This document shows positions 44,071-51,776 of a stretch of 64,000 bases of DNA, piece after piece. The translations under genes were made by a program, and so were the position numbers. The notes beneath the pieces are model-generated. The model searched no databases. It was given only the letters and a program-made list of their open reading frames with translations, and was not told the DNA's origin. Every line of letters starts with the position of its first letter. The stretch's first letter is position 1. Origin of the DNA: UBA7672 sp963718145 (lineage in GTDB: Bacteria > Pseudomonadota > Alphaproteobacteria > Caulobacterales > Hyphomonadaceae); NCBI GenBank assembly GCA_963718145.1, contig CAVQYJ010000001.1, positions 1-64,000 of the forward strand, written 5' to 3'.

Positions 44071-44456
44071 GCAAGATCTATGTGGGCCTCCTATGGCTTG
44101 TTCTGCTGACGGCTTGTGAGAGCACTGGTCCTTCGGCCGAAACATCGTCTATATACATGACGCCTGAGGCAAGCGTCGGCAGCCAGGTGAGGCTGTGCGG
44201 AAACCTCGTTTATGCACCTGAAGATCACAACATCTATGCAACCAGTGCTGACTTGCGGGCAAAGGCGAATGGCTTGGGCGTGGTTCCAGGCAAGACAGAT
44301 CACCAGGCACTGGTCGCGCACAACGGCAAGTTGGTCTGCGTTAGCGCAACGATCATCCGGCGAGGATGCGCGCGCGACAGGATCTGCAGCGATTCAAATT
44401 TTGAGTACGCAGCAAAAGTGATCGAGATTCTTCCCGAGTTAGCGTCCTCGCGCTGA
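44064..44456 (+). CDS. Small lipoprotein, candidate immunity protein
   Basis: A protein of 130 residues with a lipoprotein signal (YVGLLWLVLLTACES, lipid-modified Cys 18). The mature part resembles an OB-fold-like small domain: VGSQVRLCGNLVYAPEDHNI, ALVAHNGKLVCVSATIIRRG, CARDRICSDSNFEYAAKVIE, with several cysteines that may pair in the periplasm. The ATG lies inside the end of the RHS gene (7 bp overlap), the classic place for an immunity gene. That role is inferred from position only. GC content is lower than in the flanking core genes. Confidence 0.6.
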   Translation: MVSKIYVGLLWLVLLTACESTGPSAETSSIYMTPEASVGSQVRLCGNLVYAPEDHNIYATSADLRAKANGLGVVPGKTDHQALVAHNGKLVCVSATIIRRGCARDRICSDSNFEYAAKVIEILPELASSR

Positions 44457-44553
44457 CACATCGGTCAGATCTTGAGTAAGCGGCGCACCGGCGCCCTGTC
44501 GATGAGGTCTTGACGATCCGTGCTCAGCGCGCGCCGTCGTAGGCTGGAACGGC

Positions 44554-44811
44554 TTATTTTATGGTGTCAGAGTTCTCGCGATGGATCTCGAGAAGGTTTT
44601 TGAGCTCATCGACGCCCTCGGCGGTGAACGCCATGATGCCGTCCTCCCCCAGGCCGTGGACCCAGATGACGCCGTCTTCCGGCTCCATGCTGATCGAGAT
44701 CTCGTGAAGCAGATCTTCATCGACGCCGAGCTCGAGGGCGACGGCGGAGAGGTAGCGTCCAGAGTCTTTCGCACATTGGTCAAGCGGCCGCGGCTCCTGG
44801 CTTGGCGGTCA
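44554..44811 (-). pseudogene. 3' end of an unknown gene
   Basis: An open minus-strand frame ends at 44554 and encodes a coherent tail: SGRYLSAVALELGVDEDLLH, EISISMEPEDGVIWVHGLGE, DGIMAFTAEGVDELKNLLEI, HRENSDTIK. It has acidic, domain-like composition quite unlike a shadow frame. No start or upstream part exists: going upstream the frame runs into the transposase remnant and stops near 44811. I do not recognise the family. It appears truncated by the insertion or deletion that left the IS256 piece. Confidence 0.45.
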
Positions 44812-45245
44812 TGTCCTGCAGCGGTTTCATGTTCATGTAGCGTTTGGTCGCCCATTGCGTGCTGGCGATATGTCTGAGCCTGGCGGCGGTGAGGTTGAGA
44901 CAGGATGCCCCATCTGGAAACGCCCCGACCACGCGGGTTCGTCGTCGGATCTCCCGCATCAGTCGCTCCAGCGGGTTATTCGTCCGCAGCTTGATCCAAT
45001 GGCTGTCCGGGAAAGCATAGTAGGCAAAGGTCTCCCCAACACTCTTTTCGATGAGATCAGCGGCCTTGGTCATGCGCTGGTTGCGCAGCTCGGCGACGAC
45101 GGCTCTGGACTTCTCTATCGCAGTCTCGCGCGTCTCCTGGGCGTGGATCGCCTTCAGCATGTGAGCGACCTCGCGAACCTTGGTCGAAGGCACATGGCTG
45201 AAAACATTGCGATAGAAGTGAACCGTGCAGCGCTGCCAGCGCGAC
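44780..45245 (-). mobile_element. IS256-family transposase, C-terminal remnant
   Basis: The frame encodes only the last ~150 residues of an IS256-family (mutator type) transposase: RWQRCTVHFYRNVFSHVPST, VREVAHMLKAIHAQET, SHWIKLRTNNPLERLMREIR (holding the last Glu of the DDE triad), RRTRVVGAFPDGASCLNL and ARLRHIASTQWATKRYMNM. The N-terminal two thirds with both catalytic Asp are absent. No terminal inverted repeats or target duplication could be seen. It is a dead remnant. Confidence 0.8.
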
Positions 45246-45383
45246 GAGGGAAAGAAAAGCATACCCGCAGGCCGCGCCGATCGCATGGCGAAGCAGGATG
45301 TCTGGGCCAGAAAGAGCGGCGCTGCTCAGCCCAATGACGAGCAGACCCAGTGTCAGGATATCTGGCAGGTGGACTCGGCAGTG
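45240..45383 (-). pseudogene. Possible prepilin peptidase (A24) fragment
   Basis: Directly after the ispH stop, in the same frame, about 47 codons read CRVHLPDILTLGLLVIGLSS and DILLRHAIGAACGYAFLSLV. This resembles the R-x-x-x-LPDxLTL segment plus membrane helices of type IV prepilin peptidases. Both ends are missing; the right one abuts ispH, the left one merges into the IS256 remnant at GTCGCGCTGGCAGCGCTGC. The call is tentative; a generic hydrophobic frame is the alternative. Confidence 0.35.
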
Positions 45384-46346
45384 CTATGCGCCTTCGAGAA
45401 TCCTCGGCACGCGGAAGACCACGTCTTCCTGCGCGGTCACCACCTCGCGGACCGCAACCGCGAACCTTGCCCGGCACGCTGCGATGACGCCCTGCACCAG
45501 CGTCTCGGGAGCAGAAGCGCCTGCGGTCAGCCCAAGCGTCGCAACGCCGTCGAACCAGCGCCAGTCGATGTCCTCAGCGGAGGCAATGAGATGGGCGGAC
45601 CTGGCGCCCGAGCGTTCCGCCACTTCCTTCAGCCGCACGGAGTTGGACGAATTGGCGGCGCCGATGACCAGCACGAGTTCCGCCTGAACTGCGATCGCCT
45701 TCACGGCTTCCTGGCGGTTGGTGGTGGCGTAGCAGATGTCGTCCTTGCGCGGCTCCGGCATGGCTGGGAAGCGGCGGCGCAAGGTGGCGACGATGTCGCG
45801 TGTGTCGTCGACCGAGAGCGTCGTCTGGGTGACGTAGGCAAGGCGGCTGGAATCGGAGGGCGTGAACGCCTCGGCGTCTTCCACCGTCTCGATCAGCGTC
45901 ATTGAGCCGGGGTCGATCTGGCCCATCGTGCCGACGACTTCCGGATGGCCTTGATGACCGATCAGCAGGATGTGGAGACCGTTGCGCGCATGACGCTGCG
46001 CCTCGGCGTGGACTTTCGAGACGAGCGGGCAGGTGGCGTCGACATAGGTCATGTCTCGCCGGGCCGCTTCGGCGGGCACGACTTTCGGCACGCCATGGGC
46101 GGAGAACACTACGGGGCGGTCGTCCGGGCAGTCGGCCAGTTCTTCCACAAAGACCGCGCCCATCTGCTCCAGCCTGCGGACGACATGCGCGTTGTGGACG
46201 ATCTCGTGCCGCACATAGACCGGCGCGCCCCACTTCGAGAGCGCCTGCTCGACGATCTGGATGGCGCGGTCGACGCCGGCGCAGAAGCCGCGCGGGGCGG
46301 CCAGCAGGATCGTCAGGGGTGCGCGAGGCGTTTCGTCGAGGGCCAT
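45384..46346 (-). CDS. ispH: 4-hydroxy-3-methylbut-2-enyl diphosphate reductase
   Basis: Last enzyme of the MEP isoprenoid pathway, an iron-sulfur protein. The 320 residues carry the three cluster cysteines, in LLAAPRGFCAGVDRAI, TYVDATCPLVSKVH and KDDICYATTNRQEAV. Other conserved parts are VRHEIVHNAHVV, FSAHGVP, GHQGHPEVVGTMGQ and IGAANSSNSVRLKEV. In related genomes thrB and rnhA follow it; here a sulfatase and degraded DNA intervene. Confidence 0.96.
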   Translation of the reverse strand: MALDETPRAPLTILLAAPRGFCAGVDRAIQIVEQALSKWGAPVYVRHEIVHNAHVVRRLEQMGAVFVEELADCPDDRPVVFSAHGVPKVVPAEAARRDMTYVDATCPLVSKVHAEAQRHARNGLHILLIGHQGHPEVVGTMGQIDPGSMTLIETVEDAEAFTPSDSSRLAYVTQTTLSVDDTRDIVATLRRRFPAMPEPRKDDICYATTNRQEAVKAIAVQAELVLVIGAANSSNSVRLKEVAERSGARSAHLIASAEDIDWRWFDGVATLGLTAGASAPETLVQGVIAACRARFAVAVREVVTAQEDVVFRVPRILEGA

Positions 46347-46485
46347 GGTTTCAGGCTAATTTTTGCCTTGTTGCCGGTGTGGGCTGCGCCGTTGCGCGTG
46401 GCCGTCTTTAGAGGCTATCACGCGTGAACAACAGATGGCCCCTCTGGATACTGCACAAAAGGGGCCGCAAAACCGGGATGTTCCA

Positions 46486-47118
46486 GTGAAGCGTTTGAAG
46501 CCCGTTCTGGCCGGCCTGTCCGCCGTGCTGCTTGCCGGTCTTGGAGGCTGCAACGCGTTTTCGGGCCTCGACGACCGGCCGAATGTGGGTCCGTGCCCGG
46601 TGGCCGGCTCGCTCTACGACGCCCAGCGCCTGGTGCAGGTCTATGGCGCGGAGCGGCACGAGAATGTCGGCTTCACCGGCGCGATCGAGGGCCTTCGCGG
46701 CTTCTGCCGGTATGTCGACAAGAATCCGATCACCATGGAGATCGAGATCGACTTTGCGTTTGGAAAAGGTCCGAAAGCGCAGGGCGATACGATGACCTAT
46801 GGCTATTTCGTCTCGGTCACGCGCCGCGACCGCAACGTTCTCGCCAAGGAAGCCTCGAGCCTGAAGGTCACATTCCCGAAGGGGCAGGAGATCGTGCGTC
46901 GCACCGAAAAGGTCAGCGGCATCGTGATCCCGCGCGCGACGGAAACGATCTCGGGGACCAATTTCGAGGTTCTCGTGGGCTTCGACCTGACGCCGGAACA
47001 GCTGGCGTTCAACCGGTCGGGCAAGCGCTTCCTGATGAACGTGACGCAGAGCGCCAAACCCGCCATGCCGGGCACAGCCCCGGCGCCGACCTCGCCCCCG
47101 AACAATCCGGCTCAATAG
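46486..47118 (+). CDS. Hypothetical lipoprotein
   Basis: A protein of 210 residues beginning with a lipoprotein signal (KRLKPVLAGLSAVLLAGLGGC, lipobox LGGC near residue 22). The GTG start at 46486 gives a normal short signal; an ATG at 46435 would add 17 residues before it. The mature domain has VGPCPVAGSLYDAQRLVQVY, then beta-rich stretches (ITMEIEIDFAFGKGPKAQGD, YGYFVSVTRRDRNVLAK, GTNFEVLVGFDLTPEQLAFN) and a Pro/Ala-rich end. Periplasmic or membrane-attached; family not recognised. Divergent from ispH. Confidence 0.75.
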   Translation: MKRLKPVLAGLSAVLLAGLGGCNAFSGLDDRPNVGPCPVAGSLYDAQRLVQVYGAERHENVGFTGAIEGLRGFCRYVDKNPITMEIEIDFAFGKGPKAQGDTMTYGYFVSVTRRDRNVLAKEASSLKVTFPKGQEIVRRTEKVSGIVIPRATETISGTNFEVLVGFDLTPEQLAFNRSGKRFLMNVTQSAKPAMPGTAPAPTSPPNNPAQ

Positions 47119-47181
47119 TCTCGCCCCGGATCGCCTGGTCCCAGTAGGCCAGAGCTGCGCCTTCGGCTAAGACATCCGCCG

Positions 47182-48954
47182 ATGAAACCGATTCAGGATC
47201 TTGTCCGCCAGTTGTCGGACGCCGCCAGCGCGGCGTTCGTCGCTCTTGGTCTCGAAGCGAGCATGGGCGCGATGCGCCGCTCGGACCGGCCCGACCTTGC
47301 CGACTTCCAGTGCAATGGCGCGATGGCGGCGGCGAAGAAGTCCGGCAGAAATCCGCGCGAGATCGCGAATGCTGTTGTGGAGGCGCTGAAGGGCAGCGAG
47401 CTGGTGGCGTCGGCGGAAGTGGCCGGCCCGGGCTTCATCAATGTGCGCGTGTCGGCGGCGGCGCTGTCGCGGCAGGCTGAGGCGATTGCGGCGGATGATC
47501 GCGCCGGGGCGGGTGGCGTAGAGAAGCCGCGGCGAGTTGTGATGGACTTTGGCGGCTGGAACGTCGCCAAGGAAATGCACATCGGCCACCTGCGCTCGAC
47601 CGTGATCGGCGACAGCCTGCAGAGGACGTTTCGCTTCCTCGGTGATGCCGTCACATCGGATGTCCATCTGGGCGACTGGGGCCTACAGATGGGGCAACTG
47701 ATCAACGAGGTGAAGCTGGAGCAGCCGCAGCTTCCGTATTTCGATCCGGAGTTCGCTGGGCCCTATCCTGAGCAAAGCCCGGTCACGATGGACGACCTCG
47801 GGCGGCTCTACCCGCTGGCGTCGGGCAAGTCGAAGACCGATGAGGTGCGGCGCGACGAGGATCGCAAGGCGACGCAAGAGCTGCAGGCCGGCCGGCCCGG
47901 CTATCGTGCGCTGTGGAAGCATTTCTGCAACGTGACGCGCGTGGGGCTGGAGAGAGAGTGCGCAGCGCTGGGCGTGAGGTTCGACCTGTGGAAGGGCGAG
48001 AGCGATGCGGAGCCCTTCGTGCCGGAACTGGTCGATGACCTGAAGGCGCGGAAGATCGCGGAGTTCGATGCTGGCGCGTGGATCGTGCGCGTGGCGCGAG
48101 AGACCGACAAGAAGGAGATGCCGCCGATCATCCTGGTGAACCGGGATGGTGCGATCGGCTACCACACCTCCGACCTCGGCACGATCATCGACCGCAAACG
48201 GAGTATCGACCCGGACCTGTCGCTCTACATCGTCGACCAGCGCCAGGCGCTGCATTTCGAGCAGGTGTTCCGGGCGAGCGACATGGCTGGGTACATGCCG
48301 GAGTCGGCGTTGGAGCATCTGGGCTTCGGCACGGTGAACGGCCCGGACGGCAAGCCCTTCAAGACGCGCGATGGCGGCATCCTGAAGCTCCAGGAACTGA
48401 TCGCGCAGGCCGATGCGGCGGCGCTCGCGCGGATGAAGGACGCCGGGATCGGCGAGGACGTACCGGAGGCCGAGCGCATGGACATCGCGCACAAGGTGGC
48501 GGTCGCTGCGATCAAGTTCGCGGACCTCTCCAACAGCCGCCTCACCAACTACGTCTTCGATCTCGACCGGTTCGTGTCGTTCGAGGGCAGGACGGGACCG
48601 TATCTCCTGTATGCGGCGGTGCGCATCAAGTCGCTGGCGCGGCGCGCCGAGGCCGAAGGCGTGAAGTCTGGCGCGATCAGTATCGAACTGGACGCCGAGC
48701 GCGCGCTGGTGCTGGCGCTGGACGGTTTTGCGGATGCGCTGCGCGGCGCCTACGACAAGCGCCTGCCGCACATCCTGTGCGATCACGCCTATACGCTGGC
48801 GCAGGCCTTCTCGGGCTTCTATGCGGCGGCGCCCGTGCTGGTGGAGAGCGATCCGGCGAAGAAGGCCTCGCGACTCGCGCTGGCGCTGGCGACGCTCAAG
48901 CAGCTCGAACTGGTCCTCGGCCTCGTGGGGATCGAGACGCCGGAGCGGATGTAG
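47182..48954 (+). CDS. argS: Arginyl-tRNA synthetase
   Basis: Class I synthetase of 590 residues. The N-terminal additional domain (LVRQLSDAASAAFVALGLEA) is followed by the HIGH signature in NVAKEMHIGHLRSTVIGDSL, the catalytic core (GDWGLQMGQLINEV, LYIVDQRQALHFEQVF), the region MAGYMPESALEHLGFGTVN and the anticodon-binding C-terminal domain (EGRTGPYLLYAAVRIKSL; CDHAYTLAQAFSGFYAAAPV), ending at Met. A degenerate KMSKS is usual for many ArgS. The gene is followed 2 bp later by a broken GNAT gene. Confidence 0.96.
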   Translation: MKPIQDLVRQLSDAASAAFVALGLEASMGAMRRSDRPDLADFQCNGAMAAAKKSGRNPREIANAVVEALKGSELVASAEVAGPGFINVRVSAAALSRQAEAIAADDRAGAGGVEKPRRVVMDFGGWNVAKEMHIGHLRSTVIGDSLQRTFRFLGDAVTSDVHLGDWGLQMGQLINEVKLEQPQLPYFDPEFAGPYPEQSPVTMDDLGRLYPLASGKSKTDEVRRDEDRKATQELQAGRPGYRALWKHFCNVTRVGLERECAALGVRFDLWKGESDAEPFVPELVDDLKARKIAEFDAGAWIVRVARETDKKEMPPIILVNRDGAIGYHTSDLGTIIDRKRSIDPDLSLYIVDQRQALHFEQVFRASDMAGYMPESALEHLGFGTVNGPDGKPFKTRDGGILKLQELIAQADAAALARMKDAGIGEDVPEAERMDIAHKVAVAAIKFADLSNSRLTNYVFDLDRFVSFEGRTGPYLLYAAVRIKSLARRAEAEGVKSGAISIELDAERALVLALDGFADALRGAYDKRLPHILCDHAYTLAQAFSGFYAAAPVLVESDPAKKASRLALALATLKQLELVLGLVGIETPERM

Positions 48955-48956
48955 CC

Positions 48957-49425
48957 GTGGCCGGGAGTATCTTGTTCCGGATCGACGACCTCTCCGGTTC
49001 CGAGGTCCAGGCATTGGTGGCGCGGCATCTGGCGGGTATGCACGCGGACTCGCCACCCGAGAGCGTGCATGCGTTCGACATCGCCAAGCTGAGACAGCCG
49101 GGCGTGACCTTCTGGTCGGCGTGGCTCAATGGCGAACTCGCCGGGATGGGCGCGCTGAAACAGCTCGAATGCGGCGCGCGGCGAGATCAAGTCGATGCGC
49201 GTGGCGGATGCCTTTCTCGGCAAGGGTATCGGGCGCGCGATGCTGGAGCACATCATCGTCGAGGCGCGCCGCATCGGCCTCACAAGCCTGTGGCTGGAAA
49301 CCGGCTCGACGCCCGGCTTCGATCCGGCGTTGCGGCTGTACGAGAGCGCCGGCTTTTCCTTCTGCGGCCCCTTCGGCGACTACAAGGAAGACCCGTTCAG
49401 CCGGTTCATGTGCCGCGCGATTTGA
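48957..49425 (+). pseudogene. GNAT N-acetyltransferase split by one frameshift
   Basis: GTG 48957 opens a frame reading FRIDDLSGSEVQALVARHLA, VTFWSAWLNGELAGMGALKQ, then near 49180-49190 it leaves the family pattern. The other frame continues at GEIKSMRVADAFLGKGIGRA and LEHIIVEARRIGLTSLWLET, ending YESAGFSFCGPFGDYKEDPF. Together they make one complete PhnO/YjgM-like acetyltransferase of about 155 residues, so a single indel in a GC-rich run (GCGGCGCGCGGCG) explains the break. Either the assembly has an error or the gene is recently broken. Confidence 0.75.
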
Positions 49426-49445
49426 GCGACGCGCGTCCCGGCGCG

Positions 49446-49820
49446 TTACTTTTTCTTCGCTGCAGCTTTCTTCGCCGCCGGCTTTTTGGCTGGTGGTTTT
49501 GCCGTCGCTTTCGCCGCAACGGCCTTCTTCTTTGCCGCAGGCTTCGCAACCGTCTTCACCACCGGGCCTTTCGCGGGCGCCTTTTCGATCAGGCCTTCCG
49601 GCCCGCCATTGTCGGGCTGAAGCCAGATGCCGACGATGGCGTTGGCGTGGCCGTGGCCGAGGCCCATTCGCGCCATCAGGTGCGAGCGGAGCTCGCCGTG
49701 CTTCTTCAGGCCGGACTTCGAGAGCACCAGCGCCATGTCGTTGTATGTCTTGCCAGACGCCTTCTCGGCGTTGGTGAGATAGATCTGGAAGCCCTTGTGG
49801 AGTTTTGCGCGGTCCATCAT
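49446..49820 (-). CDS. DUF4287-like protein with histone H1-like Lys/Ala tail
   Basis: A protein of 124 residues. Residues ~1-70 form a compact domain (KLHKGFQIYLTNAEKASGKT, YNDMALVLSKSGLKKHGELR, ARMGLGHGHANAIVGIWLQP) of the DUF4287 type, which predicts DNA or protein binding of unknown role. The last ~50 residues are almost only Lys, Ala and Pro in AKKK/PAKKPA repeats, like eukaryotic H1 tails and bacterial nucleoid proteins. The start ATG overlaps the stop of the M28 peptidase gene (ATGA), so the two are co-transcribed. Confidence 0.75.
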   Translation of the reverse strand: MMDRAKLHKGFQIYLTNAEKASGKTYNDMALVLSKSGLKKHGELRSHLMARMGLGHGHANAIVGIWLQPDNGGPEGLIEKAPAKGPVVKTVAKPAAKKKAVAAKATAKPPAKKPAAKKAAAKKK

Positions 49821-51529
49821 TGGCCCTTCAGGGAAGCTTCGCGGATCGCCTTGAACTCGTTGCCGGCGAACCATTCTGGCCAGGTGTCGAGATTGGCGAG
49901 ACGGCTGGCGACTTCGTAGTCGACCTTGATATCCGCTTCCATGCCGGAGAAGTCCCAGTCGTCGTGGAACTCGTCCGATGGCGCGTGATAGTCCTTGGCG
50001 CGATAGGCCTCGCCCAGCGCCTTGCCGGCCGCCTCGCCGCCGGTCACGAGGTCGATGCCGCTGTCGATGTAGAGCATCGGAACGCCTTTCTTCGACAGGC
50101 TGATATGGTCGGAGCGGTAGAAATATCCGGCCTCAGGCTCCTGGTCAGGGCGCATCTTGCGGTCGGTCTCCTGCAGCACGGCGCCGAGCAGGTCTTCGAG
50201 CTGGGAGGCGCCATAGCCGATGACGAGCACGTCCTTGGCCGGGCCGGACGGCTGCAGGGCATCGATGTTGATGCCGCCCACGATCTTGTTGAGCGGGATC
50301 ACGGGGTGTTCGGCGAAATAGGCAGAGCCGAGCAGGCCGGATTCCTCGAGCGTCACCGCCAGGAAGGTCATGGAGCGCTGTGGCTTGGGTCCTGCCGCAG
50401 CTTTCTCGGCGATGTCGAGGATGGCGGAAACCCCGGTGGCGTTGTCGATCGCGCCGTTGAAGATCGCGTCCTTGCCGGGTTCGACCGTTGAATTCTTGCC
50501 GAGGTGATCCCAGTGCGCCATCAGCAGCACGTGCTCGTCGGGCCTCGTCGCGCCTTTCACCGTGCCGATCACGTTGCGCGAGGTGCGCTTCTCGATCGTC
50601 TGGTTGATGGTCGCGGTCGCCTTGAGGCCGGTCATCGGCACGGGCTTGAAGCCGCGCTTGTTGGCGGCGGCGCGCATCTTGTTGATGTCGAGGCCGGCGG
50701 CGGCGAACAGCTCGGTCGCTTTCTCCAGCGTGATCCAGCCTTCGAGCATGGCGCGTTCGGCGCCGTTGTCGGAGCGCACCAGGTCGGCCTGCTCGCCGGT
50801 CCAGGAATCGTGCACCACATTCCAGCCATAGGAGGCCGGCGCCGTCTCGTGGATGATCAGGGCGGCGGTGGCGTGCTGGCGCGCGGCTTCCTCATACTTG
50901 TAGGTCCAGCGGCCATAATAGGTCATCGCCTTGCCCTTGAAGAGCCTGGCGTCGTTGGTGACGAAGCCGGGGTCGTTGACGAACATCACGACCGTCTTGC
51001 CCTTCGAATCCAGCCCTGCGTAGTCGTTCCACTTCTCTTCGGGCGCCACGACCCCGTAGCCGACGAAGACGAGATCCGAGGCTTCGAACGAGACGGTCGG
51101 CTGGTCCTGTTTCTTGGTAATGTAGACGGCGTCGGGGCCAAGCTTGAGATCCCAGGTCTTGTCCTTGCCAGCGACCTTGAGCGAGGAGGTGGCCGGGTCG
51201 ACGGTCTGGGCCACCATCTCGACGGTCTGGAAATAGCCTCCGTCCGGGTTGCCCGGCTCGAGGCCGGCGCGCTTCATCTCGTCGGCAATCCACTGCGCGG
51301 ATGCCTCGCCCGTCACGGTGCCGGGGCCGCGGCCTTCGTACTTGTCATCCGCCAGTTCCTTGACGCGCGCGGCGAGGTCGGCGGCAGTGATCTCCGAGCT
51401 GGTGGTAAGCTTCGCGCCGGCAGGGCCGGCGGGTGTGGCGGGGGCGGCGGCTTCCTCCTTCGGCTTCTCGCCGCAGGCGGCAAGCGCGAGGAACATCAGG
51501 CCCGTCGCGGCCATCGCGCGCAATTTCAT
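49817..51529 (-). CDS. M28-family metallopeptidase lipoprotein
   Basis: Exported zinc aminopeptidase-type protein of 570 residues. A lipoprotein signal (GLMFLALAACG) is followed by an Ala/Pro linker and a PA-like inserted domain (FVGYGVVAPEEKWNDYAGLD). The M28 catalytic domain carries the two-zinc ligands: His/Asp in LMAHWDHLGK, Asp in FNGAIDNATGVSAI, Glu-Glu in TLEESGLLGSAYF, Asp in GGINIDALQP, His in KDYHAPSDEFHDD. ATG 51529 has GGGAGGTG upstream. Substrate unknown; periplasmic or outer-membrane location expected. Confidence 0.9.
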   Translation of the reverse strand: MKLRAMAATGLMFLALAACGEKPKEEAAAPATPAGPAGAKLTTSSEITAADLAARVKELADDKYEGRGPGTVTGEASAQWIADEMKRAGLEPGNPDGGYFQTVEMVAQTVDPATSSLKVAGKDKTWDLKLGPDAVYITKKQDQPTVSFEASDLVFVGYGVVAPEEKWNDYAGLDSKGKTVVMFVNDPGFVTNDARLFKGKAMTYYGRWTYKYEEAARQHATAALIIHETAPASYGWNVVHDSWTGEQADLVRSDNGAERAMLEGWITLEKATELFAAAGLDINKMRAAANKRGFKPVPMTGLKATATINQTIEKRTSRNVIGTVKGATRPDEHVLLMAHWDHLGKNSTVEPGKDAIFNGAIDNATGVSAILDIAEKAAAGPKPQRSMTFLAVTLEESGLLGSAYFAEHPVIPLNKIVGGINIDALQPSGPAKDVLVIGYGASQLEDLLGAVLQETDRKMRPDQEPEAGYFYRSDHISLSKKGVPMLYIDSGIDLVTGGEAAGKALGEAYRAKDYHAPSDEFHDDWDFSGMEADIKVDYEVASRLANLDTWPEWFAGNEFKAIREASLKGQ

Positions 51530-51629
51530 CCACACCTCCCTGGAAGTGCGGGCACATTAGCCTTGGAAGAGCGCGGGGCAAGGGGCGGGCATTGCGATTG
51601 ACCCGGCCACGCAGCGCCGGAAACTAAAA

Positions 51630-51653
51630 GAGCCAGCACCGAGGTGCTGGCTC
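51630..51653. terminator. Rho-independent terminator downstream of pirin gene
   Basis: GAGCCAGCAC, loop CGAG, GTGCTGGCTC forms a perfect 10-bp stem. On the minus strand it is followed by TTTTAGTTT, so it ends the leftward pirin transcript about 125 bp after its stop. The 51655-51776 stretch between them shows no gene. Confidence 0.75.
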
Positions 51654-51776
51654 CTTCAAAACCGAATGAATCTTCCGAACTTGCGTTCTTCTTTTCCAAC
51701 CAGTTCACCCAACCAACGCGGGCGAGACAAAAAGGTTCCTCCAGCCGGCGGATTTTCTTGGGTCCGGTCAATCCTC

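Noticed and set aside
51655..51776. Possible small RNA between pirin stop and its terminator
   Set aside because: A strong terminator is present but no convincing promoter; it is simpler to read it as the 3' untranslated part of the pirin transcript.
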